Shown in pieces: positions 39,421-48,351 of a DNA stretch of 64,000 bases. Made by a program: the position numbers and the translations under genes. The number at the start of each line of letters is the position of its first letter. Within the stretch, counting starts at the first letter, position 1. This DNA is from Vreelandella halophila (GTDB lineage: Bacteria; Pseudomonadota; Gammaproteobacteria; Pseudomonadales; Oleiphilaceae), in NCBI RefSeq assembly GCF_019903425.1, contig NZ_JACHUZ010000013.1, positions 376,087-440,086 of the forward strand. Reading direction: 5' to 3'. A model generated the notes under the pieces. That model saw only the letters and a program-made list of their open reading frames with translations, ran no database searches and had not been told where the DNA came from.

Positions 39421-40104
39421 ATGAGTCGATTATCAACACCGCCTTTCACAGATAGTCAGCCCCAGCCTCCAGATATGATAGGCTTTCTGCTCATGATCCG
39501 AAGCGCCATCTACGACACGCTGATTCTGAAGCTGACGTCACGCTGGTACGCCGAAGTGCTGGACCGTATTCCTGCAGGCGCCACCGTACTGGACGTGGGC
39601 ATCGGCACCGCCGGGGCGCTGCTGGCCAATGCCGGGCGGGTCACCGGGAAGCAGCTGCACATCACCGGTATCGACATCGATGGGGATTACGTGGAGCGGG
39701 CCCGGCAGCGGCTGGAGCAGTCCAGCCTGAGCGGGCGCGTAACGGTAGGGCAGGAGTCCGTCTACGACCATCAGGGCGGCCCCTATGACGCCATCTACTT
39801 CTCCGCCAGCTTCATGCTCCTGCCCGAGCCCGAGCGGGCCCTGCGCCATTGCTGCACCCTCCTCAAACCCGGGGGGCGCATCCATTTCACCCAGACCATC
39901 CAGTACAGCCACTCACGGATGATGGAAGCGTTCAAGCCAATGCTGCGGCGGCTTACCAGCATCGACTTCGGGCGGGTCACCTACGAGGAGGATTTCAGGG
40001 CACAGATCGAGGCGGCGGGCCTGGGACTGGAGACGTTCACCATTCTGGAAACCCACGGCAGCCGAGCCTCCTGTCTGGCCATAGCCGCCCCAACACCATT
40101 TTGA
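39421..40104 (+). CDS. Class I SAM-dependent methyltransferase
   Basis: A methyltransferase of about 227 residues with motif I TVLDVGIGTAGALLAN, acidic motif ITGIDIDGDYVERA, and motif IV/post-IV regions YDAIYFSASFMLLPEPERAL and LKPGGRIHFTQTI. The N-terminal IRSAIYDTLILKLTSRWY segment looks amphipathic, perhaps membrane-associating. Start is unsettled: ATGs at 39421, 39475 and 39493 all lack a good ribosome site, and the open frame reaches 39361. It shares a divergent promoter region with the TonB receptor. The substrate is unknown. Confidence 0.72.
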   Translation: MSRLSTPPFTDSQPQPPDMIGFLLMIRSAIYDTLILKLTSRWYAEVLDRIPAGATVLDVGIGTAGALLANAGRVTGKQLHITGIDIDGDYVERARQRLEQSSLSGRVTVGQESVYDHQGGPYDAIYFSASFMLLPEPERALRHCCTLLKPGGRIHFTQTIQYSHSRMMEAFKPMLRRLTSIDFGRVTYEEDFRAQIEAAGLGLETFTILETHGSRASCLAIAAPTPF

Positions 40105-40254
40105 GCCTTCCGGGCCCACACGTAAGCTCAAAGACCCTCGTTACAGTCTGGAATGATGCCGGCTGAAACCAAGCAACGCGGGTTGGAGTTTCCTATACTC
40201 CGGACAACGGACAGCGCCGGACCCTGACCACACTCTGGATCGGAGCGCACATCG

Positions 40255-41352
40255 ATGGCCAGACATGCTTCCGACGCAACGCCTCCGGGCTCCACCCCCT
40301 CCGAGGTTACCCCGCGGGCCCGAAAGGAAGTCAGCAGGTCCGACAGGCTGGGCAGCGTGATCCGATCCGGTATAACGGCCGCCTTTTTCCTGCACCTGGG
40401 GTTTCTGTTCCTTTTCCTGGGCCTTGAGGTATGGCTGCTCGCAGCTGTCAACGTCCTCAGCGTTGGCGTCTACGGCTTCTGCCAGAAGTCGATGGCGGAC
40501 GTAAAGTGGCTACAGACCGTTTTAGTGATAACCGGCGTGGAAGTCATCCTGCATGCAGGCATTGCATCACGGGTTTTGGGCTGGGAGAGCGGCTTCCACT
40601 ATTACGTTCTGGCTCTGACGCCACTGGTGTTTCTCGATGCCCGGGCGTCGAGCAGGATCAAGATTTCGGTTATGGTGATCCTCATCACCCTGTACATTGG
40701 CATCAGCCTCTGGACCCGTACGGTCGTTCCTCTGCACCCTCTGGCCCCCGAGATCCTGCATGGGCTGCATTACTTCAACATGATCCTGGCGCTGGTCATT
40801 CTGGCCATGATCCTGAACGTGCATTCCCACAGCATCCAGCGCGCGGAACACCACCTGCAGACACTCGCAGAGACCGACAACCTCACGGGCCTTCCCAACA
40901 GGCGTGGCCTTCTCAACCTGGCCGACCGCTTTCACCCCGAGACAGCACAGAGGCTTACCGCTTCAGCCGCCATTCTCATCGATGTCGATCATTTCAAACG
41001 CATCAACGACCGTTATGGCCACGGCTACGGTGATTCCGTTCTGAAAGCTGTTGCCCGGAGCATGCAGGGGCAGATCCGCGACCGGGACGCACTGGCCCGC
41101 TGGGGAGGTGAAGAATTCCTGGTGCTGCTCCATGACGCCGACCTGGAGCTGGCCTTAAGCGTTGCGGAACGGATCCGCGAGGCCGTCGCCCAGCTGACTT
41201 TCCAGGCCGGGGACCGGACACTGAGCGTCACCATCACCACCGGGATTGCGGACTGGCAGCAGGATGAACCGCTCGAGGCCTGCATCGAACGCGCCGACGA
41301 CGCGCTCTACCACGGCAAGACGAGCGGCCGCAACCGGAGTGTTATAAGCTAG
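40255..41352 (+). CDS. Membrane diguanylate cyclase (GGDEF)
   Basis: Makes cyclic di-GMP. The 365-residue protein has about six hydrophobic segments in residues 40-195, a short linker, and a C-terminal GGDEF domain: ETDNLTGLPNRRGL, ILIDVDHFKRINDRYGHGYG and the active-site motif RWGGEEFLVLL. The I-site (RxxD) upstream of the motif is present as RDRD (GQIRDRDALARWGGEE), so product inhibition is possible. The membrane part resembles the MASE-like sensors. Confidence 0.88.
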   Translation: MARHASDATPPGSTPSEVTPRARKEVSRSDRLGSVIRSGITAAFFLHLGFLFLFLGLEVWLLAAVNVLSVGVYGFCQKSMADVKWLQTVLVITGVEVILHAGIASRVLGWESGFHYYVLALTPLVFLDARASSRIKISVMVILITLYIGISLWTRTVVPLHPLAPEILHGLHYFNMILALVILAMILNVHSHSIQRAEHHLQTLAETDNLTGLPNRRGLLNLADRFHPETAQRLTASAAILIDVDHFKRINDRYGHGYGDSVLKAVARSMQGQIRDRDALARWGGEEFLVLLHDADLELALSVAERIREAVAQLTFQAGDRTLSVTITTGIADWQQDEPLEACIERADDALYHGKTSGRNRSVIS

Positions 41353-41373
41353 GGCGACGGCGGAACCGCCTAG

Positions 41374-42105
41374 TCACTTCATCTCAAACCCACGCTTAAC
41401 CAGGAAGTCCCGCATATGCGGGCGCAGCTTGGTATCAAACAGCGGCGTTAGATTCTGTGACCAGTTGCTGTCCTTGTTGCCACCGGTGCGGGCCTGGTAG
41501 TAGCCCTGCATGGTGTCGTCGAAGGCTTCAACCTGATCCGGATCCTCGCTGTAGACATCCTCCTTGAGGATCGCCTCCACAGGAAGGCGCGGCTTCACTT
41601 CCGGATCCTGGGCCGGGTAGCCAAGGCACATGCCGAAGACCGGGTAGACATGGTCGGGCAGCTGCAGCAGATCGCTGACGGCCTGCGGGTTATTGCGGAT
41701 ACCGCCGATGTAGCAGATCCCCAGACCCTCGGATTCCGCAGCCACCGCCACGTTCTGCGCCATCAGCGCGGTATCCACGCTCGCCACCAGCAGCTGCTCG
41801 GTCATCCCGCGGACCACATTGGCGCCGGTCCGTTCCGCCGCATCCGTGGGCCGCTTCATATCCGCGCAGAACACCAGGAAATCCGAACAGCTCGCGATGT
41901 ACCCCTGGCCACCGGCCAGCTCAGCAATCTGCTCACGGTTCTCAGGCCTGGTTACGTGGATCACGCTGTAGGCCTGGATGTGGCTGGAGGTCGCCGCGCT
42001 CTGGCCGGCACTCACCAGCTCCAGCAACAGGTCATGGGGAATCTTTTCCCCGGTGAACTTGCGAATGGAGCGATGGGATTTCAGAAGCTCGATCACTGAA
42101 TTCAT
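41374..42105 (-). CDS. nfsA: Oxygen-insensitive NADPH nitroreductase (NfsA-like)
   Basis: FMN flavoprotein of 243 residues reducing nitro compounds and quinones. It follows NfsA along its length: IELLKSHRSIRKFTGE, SHIQAYSVIHVT, VASVDTALMAQNVAVAAESEGLGICYIGGIRNN, FGMCLGYPAQDPEVKPRLP and a C-terminal helical extension. Monocistronic. The symbol is by family resemblance. Confidence 0.85.
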   Translation of the reverse strand: MNSVIELLKSHRSIRKFTGEKIPHDLLLELVSAGQSAATSSHIQAYSVIHVTRPENREQIAELAGGQGYIASCSDFLVFCADMKRPTDAAERTGANVVRGMTEQLLVASVDTALMAQNVAVAAESEGLGICYIGGIRNNPQAVSDLLQLPDHVYPVFGMCLGYPAQDPEVKPRLPVEAILKEDVYSEDPDQVEAFDDTMQGYYQARTGGNKDSNWSQNLTPLFDTKLRPHMRDFLVKRGFEMK

Positions 42106-42164
42106 GGTTCCTCACTGCAGAATGAACGCCTTTGGGTATACCGAGGATACCGGATTCTAAAGGA

Positions 42165-42902
42165 TTACAGTTGTTGCTGCGTGGGCCGGATGATCAGTTC
42201 ATTCACATCCACGTCCCCCGGCTGCTCGATAGCATAGGTGATCGCCCTGGCGATGGCGTCGGAGCCGATGGCAACGGAATACAGCTCACTTGCCGCCTCC
42301 TGGGCGCCCGGATCCGTAATATGGTCGGTGAGCTCAGTTTCAACCGCCCCGGGTGAGATATTGGTCGCGCGGATCTCACCGTTCGACTCCTGCCGGATGC
42401 CTTCCGAGAGCGCTTTGACCGCGTACTTGGTGGCGGAATAGACCGCAGCACCCGGGAAGACCGTGTGGCCCGCAACCGAGGAAAGATTGATGATATGGCC
42501 GGACTGCTGCTCCCGCATGGTCGGCAGGACCGCCGCCAGACCGTAGAGAACACCCTTTATGTTGATATCAATCATGGCATCCCACTCATCAACCTTGAGC
42601 TTATCCAGCGGCGCCAGCTGCATCAGTCCCGCATTGGCGATCAGCACATCAATCCGCCCATAGGTTTCACGTGTCTGGTCCGCCAGCGACTGCATGGCGC
42701 TCCGGTCGGTGACATCCGCCACCTGGTAACTCGCCTCACCGCCAGCCGCGTTGATGGAATCGGTGAGTGCCTTGAGCCGGTCCTCACGCCGGGCAGCAAG
42801 CATCAGCCTGGCCCCTTTGTCAGCCAGCATCCGCGCGGCGGCCTCGCCCAGGCCACTGCTGGCACCGGTGATGATGACGGTTTTCCCCGTAATGTCGGAC
42901 AT
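42165..42902 (-). CDS. Short-chain dehydrogenase/reductase (SDR)
   Basis: Classical SDR of about 245 residues: cofactor motif [20 protein letters not shown], catalytic Ser in INLSSVAGH and YSATK (Tyr/Lys). It resembles YdfG-like NADP-dependent oxidoreductases with broad specificity. ATG 42902 fits the GAGGAG site 8 bases upstream; a longer frame starts at 42938. Transcribed divergently from a LysR regulator that is a likely controller. Confidence 0.86.
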   Translation of the reverse strand: MSDITGKTVIITGASSGLGEAAARMLADKGARLMLAARREDRLKALTDSINAAGGEASYQVADVTDRSAMQSLADQTRETYGRIDVLIANAGLMQLAPLDKLKVDEWDAMIDINIKGVLYGLAAVLPTMREQQSGHIINLSSVAGHTVFPGAAVYSATKYAVKALSEGIRQESNGEIRATNISPGAVETELTDHITDPGAQEAASELYSVAIGSDAIARAITYAIEQPGDVDVNELIIRPTQQQL

Positions 42903-43057
42903 GGTCATAACTCCTCGTGATCTGAATTGCCGATTCATTTATTGACGGCTGCCCTGGTGGGCGGCCTGATGCATCTGAACTGGTGACACCATGGCGTAAC
43001 GCAAAAAATTCATCTAATTTATCTCTGTTATTCCAGATATTTTGAATCGACATATCC

Positions 43058-43987
43058 ATGCGCTATGACCTGAACCTGCTACGGACCTTCATCGCGCTGC
43101 TGGAAGAACGCAGCGTCACGCGCGCCGCCAAACGCCTGGGCATTACCCAGCCGGCACTCAGCAACACCCTGGCCCGCTGCCGGGAACTGTTCCAGGATCC
43201 GCTGTTCATAAGGGAACGCTATGGCATGCGGCCGACGGAAAAAGCCCTGGCCATTGGCCCTGCCATCCGCGATGCATTGGGAGAAATCGACCATCTGGTG
43301 CTGGAGCAGCAGACATTTGATCCAGCGACAACAACCATGCGGTTTGTGATCGCCGCCAATGACTACGTGGAATACGTGTTCGTGCCAAGGCTCGTGGAAC
43401 GCCTGCAGCACCGGGCGCCGGGCATCCAGATCCGCATCGTTCCCTACGGCGCGGACCTGGCGGAAACCGGCGTGGCCGCCGGGGATACCGCGCTTGTACT
43501 CGGACGGATTGTGGACCCACCGGACAACCTGGTGGTGCAGTCATTGATGGAGGACGGTCTCGCCTGCGTCCTTCGGGCGGACCACCCCTTCCAGGGCGAA
43601 CAGCTGACGCGTGAAGCGTTCGAGAGCCTGAAGCACGTCAATATGCTGCCGCCCGGTCGGCTGAAGAAGGGTCTTTTTGAGGCGCTCGGGCGCCAGGGTC
43701 TGGAACGGGATGTCGCCGTCTCCGTAACCCACTTTCTATCCATCCCCGAGCTGATCGCCACCACCGACTACTGCACCACACTGCCTCAGCTGATCTGCCG
43801 CCGCTTTGTCCGTGACCCGCGGTTGCGGGTCGTGACGCCACCTGCAGATCTCGGCACCTTCCCGGTGCACCTGGGCTGGCATGTGCGCTACCGGCAGGAT
43901 CCGGCACATCAGTGGTTACGGGAGCAGATCCACGACGTGGCCAGGGAACTCATGTCAGAAAGGGAAGGTGAAGGGAACTATCAATGA
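43058..43987 (+). CDS. LysR-family transcriptional regulator
   Basis: A 309-residue regulator with an N-terminal winged helix (LNLLRTFIALLEERSVTRAA through ITQPALSNTLARCRELF) and a C-terminal periplasmic-binding-type effector domain (TMRFVIAANDYVEYVFVPRL ...). The layout resembles NodD/LinR-type LysR proteins. It is divergent from the SDR gene with 155 bases between them, the usual arrangement for a regulator and its target. The effector is unknown. Confidence 0.9.
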   Translation: MRYDLNLLRTFIALLEERSVTRAAKRLGITQPALSNTLARCRELFQDPLFIRERYGMRPTEKALAIGPAIRDALGEIDHLVLEQQTFDPATTTMRFVIAANDYVEYVFVPRLVERLQHRAPGIQIRIVPYGADLAETGVAAGDTALVLGRIVDPPDNLVVQSLMEDGLACVLRADHPFQGEQLTREAFESLKHVNMLPPGRLKKGLFEALGRQGLERDVAVSVTHFLSIPELIATTDYCTTLPQLICRRFVRDPRLRVVTPPADLGTFPVHLGWHVRYRQDPAHQWLREQIHDVARELMSEREGEGNYQ

Positions 43988-44041
43988 AACCGGCCCAGCA
44001 TGGCCAAGCCTGGACCACACTGAGCAGGCAGGGGAGAGGGG

Positions 44042-44197
44042 TCACTCCGGTGCCGCCCCCTGGAGACGGATGGCCCTGCCGTTCCGGCGCTGGATGGCGA
44101 TCGTCTGAGGCGCACCGGCTTCCGCCTGCTGCATGAACTGCAGCGCGTGGCGATGATCCTGCACCGACTCGCCGTTCCACTCCACCAGCCGGTTGGA
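44042..44197 (-). pseudogene. C-terminal PDZ-domain remnant after the hydrolase stop codon
   Basis: Reverse-strand codons directly after the TAG of the alpha/beta hydrolase stay open in the same frame for 51 codons and end at TGA (44042-44044). They read RLVEWNGESVQDHRHALQFM, then QTIAIQRRNGRAIRLQG, the second half of a PDZ domain (NG-x-V ... I-x-R-x-G). No start codon, domain start or ribosome site precedes it. It is most likely the tail of a deleted PDZ protein; readthrough of TAG is a less likely alternative. Confidence 0.5.
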
Positions 44198-45163
44198 CTA
44201 CGGAAGCTGTTCTCCCAGTGCGTCGAGGTACCGGTCCGGCGCCTCAATATGGGGCAGATGCCCGACGTCCCCGAACTCGACCAGGGTAGCCTCCGGAATG
44301 CGCTCCGCCGCCTTCTTGCCGAGCTGGGTGTAATCGCCCATCCGCTGCGCCAGCTCCTCATCCACCAGCCCGCGGCCAATGGCCGTGCGGTCGCGGGTGC
44401 CGATCAGGAGGGTTGTGGGCATTTCGAGCTGATCCAGCTCATAGACCACAGGCTGGGAAAGAACCATGTCGGCAGTCAGCGCCATGTTCCAGGCGAAGCG
44501 ATCCCCATCTTTGCCCTCATACTGATCCGCCAGCATACTTGCCCAGGGCTCGTAGCGTTCCTTCCAGTCACCGTCGTAGTAACTGGCCTTCTGGTACGCC
44601 TTGATACTCTCGAAGTCCTTTTCCAGCTCGCTGTTGTAGATCGTATCGATGGACACATAGGGAACGCCCATGCCCCGCCAGTCCTCCAGACCGATCGGGT
44701 TAAGCAGCACCAGATGCTCAGTGGTCTCCGGGTACTGCAACGCAAACTGGGTTGCCAGCATGCCGCCCATGGAATGGCCCATGACGGTGGCCTGTTCAAT
44801 ATCGAGCTCTTCCAGCAGTGACCGCGTATTGGCCGCCAGCTGGTCAAAGGTGAACTGGTAGCGCCTGGGCATGCTGGAACGCCCGAACCCGACCTGGTCC
44901 GGCACCACCACGCGGTGTCCGCGCTCGCGCAGGAATTCGATGGTCTGCTCCCAGTAGGCGCCGTTGAAGTTCTTGCCGTGCAGCAGCACGACAACCCCCT
45001 TGGCGCTGTCGCCCTCCGGTTCCACATCCATGTAGGCCATGGACAGTTCCTGTCGCTGACTGTCGAATGTGAAACGCTCCACCGGGTAAGGGTAATCAGA
45101 AGCCCCGGCAGCCTGCGCGGCGGCCATTCCCAGGGTCAGGATAAGCCATGCAGCTTTACGCAT
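44198..45163 (-). CDS. Exported alpha/beta hydrolase
   Basis: A 321-residue protein with a signal peptide (MRKAAWLILTLGMAAAQAAG) and a complete alpha/beta hydrolase fold: oxyanion HGKNFNG, nucleophile GHSMGG, acid in LIGTRDRTAIGR and catalytic His in GDVGHLPHIEAP. Probably periplasmic; the substrate is unknown. The gene ends with TAG at 44198-44200, followed in frame by PDZ-like codons (separate entry). Monocistronic as far as visible. Confidence 0.87.
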   Translation of the reverse strand: MRKAAWLILTLGMAAAQAAGASDYPYPVERFTFDSQRQELSMAYMDVEPEGDSAKGVVVLLHGKNFNGAYWEQTIEFLRERGHRVVVPDQVGFGRSSMPRRYQFTFDQLAANTRSLLEELDIEQATVMGHSMGGMLATQFALQYPETTEHLVLLNPIGLEDWRGMGVPYVSIDTIYNSELEKDFESIKAYQKASYYDGDWKERYEPWASMLADQYEGKDGDRFAWNMALTADMVLSQPVVYELDQLEMPTTLLIGTRDRTAIGRGLVDEELAQRMGDYTQLGKKAAERIPEATLVEFGDVGHLPHIEAPDRYLDALGEQLP

Positions 45164-45271
45164 GATTGGAGCCCTCCGTATTGGTTGTCGACCTATAATG
45201 GCCGGTAGGCTCCGGTGAGAACAACCTGCGCTGCAAGGCCGGCACCCTCCGGCGCCGGCCGCTGGACGGGC

Positions 45272-45718
45272 TCACCACCAGCCGTGATCATCCTCCCTGC
45301 CATGATGCTTGCCGTGACGCTTATGCCCGGGGTGCACCTCTTCCTCCCCGATGGTTCCGTCATCGTTGCGGTCCATGTGCTCCAGCCGCCTGCGCAACGG
45401 TGCGCTGAATTCCTCAGCGCTCACGCTACCATCGTCGTTGGTATCAAGGCGCTGAAGTCGGCGCTCAGCCCGCATCCGCTCAATAGCCGCGTTCAGCTCC
45501 TTGGCGTTGAGCTGGCCATCCCCGTTGGCGTCCGCCTGCGAGAAATAACCGGAATGATGCTCCATCAGAGCCGACACCTCGGCCGGCAGCTCCTGGATGA
45601 GCATACCCGGTCCGTGCCCAGGGCCATGATGGGGTCTGGCCTGCGCGACCGAGGCCACGCCAAGGGTGCCAACGAGGGCGCCGGTGAGAACGGTGGTCAG
45701 AAGCTTGCTTTGTTTCAT
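45272..45718 (-). CDS. Exported EF-hand protein
   Basis: A protein of about 148 residues with a signal peptide (KLLTTVLTGALVGTLGVASV) and three calcium-binding EF-hand loops: DANGDGQLNAKE, DTNDDGSVSAEE and DRNDDGTIGEEE, ending in a His-rich tail (HPGHKRHGKHHGREDDHGWW). The His-rich ends suggest additional metal binding. ATG 45718 has GGGAGAG upstream. It lies 139 bases after baeR on the same strand, so it may be a target of that envelope-stress system. Confidence 0.85.
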   Translation of the reverse strand: MKQSKLLTTVLTGALVGTLGVASVAQARPHHGPGHGPGMLIQELPAEVSALMEHHSGYFSQADANGDGQLNAKELNAAIERMRAERRLQRLDTNDDGSVSAEEFSAPLRRRLEHMDRNDDGTIGEEEVHPGHKRHGKHHGREDDHGWW

Positions 45719-45856
45719 GGTATGTCTCTCCCGTGATGAATCGGTTTCAAACAGGCCGCGCTTCATCGCGACCCATGACTTATTGTCGGGCCCCTCTATG
45801 GAGTGAGTAAGCAGGCATCAAGGAGAGAATGTGGAGACGATGGGCGAGTGCGGTGG

Positions 45857-46549
45857 TCAGTCGATCGGCTCGAGGCGATAGCCCACGCCATAGATCGAGC
45901 GGATGAAATCCTGCTCGCCGCGGACGGATGCCATCTTGCGGCGCAGGTTCTTCACATGCGTGTCCACCGTCCGGTCGGTCACCACCCGGTAGTCGTCGTA
46001 GAGGCGGTCCTGGAGCTGTTCACGTGACAGGACTCGACCGGGATGCGCGGCGAGGGCGGCCAGAAGGCGGAACTCCACCGGCGTCAGGGGCAGCGGCTCG
46101 CCATCCAGGGTTGCCTGGTAAGCGGCTTCGTCCACGACCAGGCCCCCAGTAGAGTCGACACCAGAATCCGGGCGGCTACGACGCAGCACGGCCCTGACCC
46201 GCGCCACTACCTCGCGCGGGCTGAACGGCTTGCAGATGTAATCGTCCGCCCCGAGTTCGAGCCCCAGCAGACGATCAATCTCCTCGACCCGGGCGGTCAC
46301 CATTATGATCGGCACCTCGCTGAAACGGCGAATCTCGCGGCAGACGCCCATGCCGTCCTCGCCGGGCAGCATCAGATCAAGAAGCACCAGCTCAGGTCGG
46401 TGGGAACGAACCCATGGCACCACCTCGCGCCCATCCCCGATCAGGTGCGGCTCATAGCCGGACTGACGCAGGTAGTCCGCCAGCAGTGACGCCAGCTGTG
46501 GCTCATCCTCAACCACCAGGATCCGGGTTCCTTCGGACGTCATCATCAT
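45857..46549 (-). CDS. baeR: BaeR-like response regulator
   Basis: OmpR-family regulator of 230 residues. Receiver domain with [22 protein letters not shown] and [20 protein letters not shown], then a winged-helix effector domain with [20 protein letters not shown]. These match Escherichia coli BaeR closely, including the distinctive [11 protein letters not shown] segment. It overlaps baeS by 4 bases. BaeSR responds to envelope stress and controls drug efflux in enterics; no efflux pump is in this window. Confidence 0.88.
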   Translation of the reverse strand: MMMTSEGTRILVVEDEPQLASLLADYLRQSGYEPHLIGDGREVVPWVRSHRPELVLLDLMLPGEDGMGVCREIRRFSEVPIIMVTARVEEIDRLLGLELGADDYICKPFSPREVVARVRAVLRRSRPDSGVDSTGGLVVDEAAYQATLDGEPLPLTPVEFRLLAALAAHPGRVLSREQLQDRLYDDYRVVTDRTVDTHVKNLRRKMASVRGEQDFIRSIYGVGYRLEPID

Positions 46550-48000
46550 GCGCTGACCTCCGCGCTTGTCGAGGGTCGCTGGTCAAGCGGCAAGCGCAGC
46601 CGGATGCCAAGGCCACCCAGAGGCGATTCGTAGGCTGTGAGGTCACCATCGTGCGCCTGGGCGATGCGCTCACAGATCGCCAGCCCCAAGCCGGCACCGC
46701 CACTGGCACGGCTGCGCGACCCTTCAACGCGATAGAGTCGCTCAAACAACCGGGCGCGGTTCTCCGCCGCCACACCAGGCGCCGAATCCTCAATACTCAA
46801 TACAGCCTTACCACCCTCATCAGCAAGCGCCATGCGGACCTGGCCTCCGGCCCCGGTGTACTGGAGGCTGTTGCGCAGCAGGTTGGCAACGAGCTGCTCC
46901 AGGCGCTGCTCGTCGCCGCTGATCATGACCGCCTGAGGGGGCAGTTCCTCACACAGCTCAAGGCCCGCGTTCGCGAAACTGCCACGCCACTGCTCCGCGA
47001 TGCGGGCAACGAGCTGTACCGCATCCAGTCGGCTCATACGGTAGGCAAGCGCTCCCGCATCGGCCAGCGAGAGATCGTAAAGATCCTCGACGAGCTTGTT
47101 CAGGGCCGCCAGGTTACGCTGAAGGCCGGTCAGGCTCTCATGGTTCAGTGGCCGGACGCCGTCTTCCATGGCTTCCAGTTCGGCCCGCAGAACAGACAGT
47201 GGTGTCCGCAGCTCATGGGACACGTCCGCCATGAACTCGCGACGCAGCTGCTCGTTACGCTCCAGGGTCTCGGCAAGGCGATTGAAATCTCGGGCGAGCT
47301 GGCCAAGCTCATCCCGGCGTGCCTCCTGAACACGGGTATCAAAGCGACCGGCGGCAAGCGCCCGGGTTGCGCCGGCAAGACGACCAACAGGCGCAAGCAG
47401 CCCACGCGCCAGCAACAGGCTGACCATCCCCGCCAGCACACTGACCGCGGCCGCTATGGCCCAGGCAGCTTCGAACTGCTGGTCCCGGAACCGCAGGGCA
47501 ATCCGGTCCGTAATCCGCTCGACGGGCCTATACGCCAGCCAGCCCACTGTGGCCCCACCAACACGGATCGCCACCCTTTCCAGCTCGCCCACCGGCAGGT
47601 CCGGCCCCGTGACCGGCTCACCAACGGCATTCAGCAATGCCGGGCGAAGCCCGAATGATCCGGGCGGCGCGTGGCGGGGTTTAGGGTTGGGGGTATGATG
47701 ATTCGGCTCCTTCCGGTCTGGTCGGCGTCTTCCTGGCGGCGGCAGTCGCCAGACCGATTCATGCAGCAACTCCTGCCATGCCTCCGGGGAGCGAAGGGCC
47801 GACCAGCCCCCGGTATCGGCGTAGTAATCGGCAAGTCGCTCGGCCAGGGACGCGACACGCTCCTGCTGACGCTCCCGGGCATAATCAAGAAAATCGTCCT
47901 GGAAGGTATACTGCGTTGCGACCACCATGGCGAGGACCGCAACGAGAGTGACGCCCAACATGGCAAGAAATAACCGTGCCGTTATGCCATGCATTCCCAT
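46546..48000 (-). CDS. baeS: BaeS-like sensor histidine kinase
   Basis: Inner-membrane kinase of 484 residues: N-terminal segment [20 protein letters not shown], a periplasmic domain to about 165 with an unusual His/Pro-rich stretch ([17 protein letters not shown]), a second segment, HAMP, phospho-acceptor motif [20 protein letters not shown] and ATP-binding boxes ending [19 protein letters not shown]. The H-box region closely matches BaeS. The His-rich periplasmic insert could sense metal. Confidence 0.87.
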   Translation of the reverse strand: MGMHGITARLFLAMLGVTLVAVLAMVVATQYTFQDDFLDYARERQQERVASLAERLADYYADTGGWSALRSPEAWQELLHESVWRLPPPGRRRPDRKEPNHHTPNPKPRHAPPGSFGLRPALLNAVGEPVTGPDLPVGELERVAIRVGGATVGWLAYRPVERITDRIALRFRDQQFEAAWAIAAAVSVLAGMVSLLLARGLLAPVGRLAGATRALAAGRFDTRVQEARRDELGQLARDFNRLAETLERNEQLRREFMADVSHELRTPLSVLRAELEAMEDGVRPLNHESLTGLQRNLAALNKLVEDLYDLSLADAGALAYRMSRLDAVQLVARIAEQWRGSFANAGLELCEELPPQAVMISGDEQRLEQLVANLLRNSLQYTGAGGQVRMALADEGGKAVLSIEDSAPGVAAENRARLFERLYRVEGSRSRASGGAGLGLAICERIAQAHDGDLTAYESPLGGLGIRLRLPLDQRPSTSAEVSA

Positions 48001-48268
48001 CCGTCGTTACGCTCCCCTGATCCCGTAGCCGGAGTAACCACCAGTATCCCGCTCCATGGGGCCAGGGCAACCCCACGCACTCCAACTTCGCAGTTTCTTC
48101 AAATTACACCCGGCAAATGCATTTCTATGCGCAGCCAGACCCCAGGGCGGATTCGGATCCCGACGAATCACAACCAGATGCAAGGAATAATAGCCCCGAA
48201 CCGCAGGGAGGAGTATCAAGCGCGACATCACCTCCTGGACCATCCGAAGGAAAATGAAAGTAGACTAA
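48001..48268. other. Intergenic region without recognised gene
   Basis: Between the divergent baeS and the 7TMR-DISM diguanylate cyclase. I see no supported coding sequence or RNA gene here; it must contain the promoters of both genes. The only clear structure is the inverted repeat at its right end (48269-48295). Confidence 0.5.
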
Positions 48269-48295
48269 CAGTTCATCAGTTATACTGATGAACTG
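48269..48295. promoter_or_regulatory. Perfect 11-bp inverted repeat upstream of the diguanylate cyclase
   Basis: CAGTTCATCAG and CTGATGAACTG are exact complements around TTATA, ending 56 bases before the GTG start at 48352. It lacks a T run. It could be an operator or a leader hairpin in the transcript. Confidence 0.45.
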
Positions 48296-48351
48296 ACACA
48301 CAGCAGTACCGGCTGCGTAAGCACGCGTTGCCAGGAGTGGTTGGAGATGAT

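Noticed and set aside
45230-45265. GC-rich stem GGCCGGC/GCCGGCC after the EF-hand gene as a terminator
   Set aside because: No T run on either strand and the local GC content makes such stems likely by chance.
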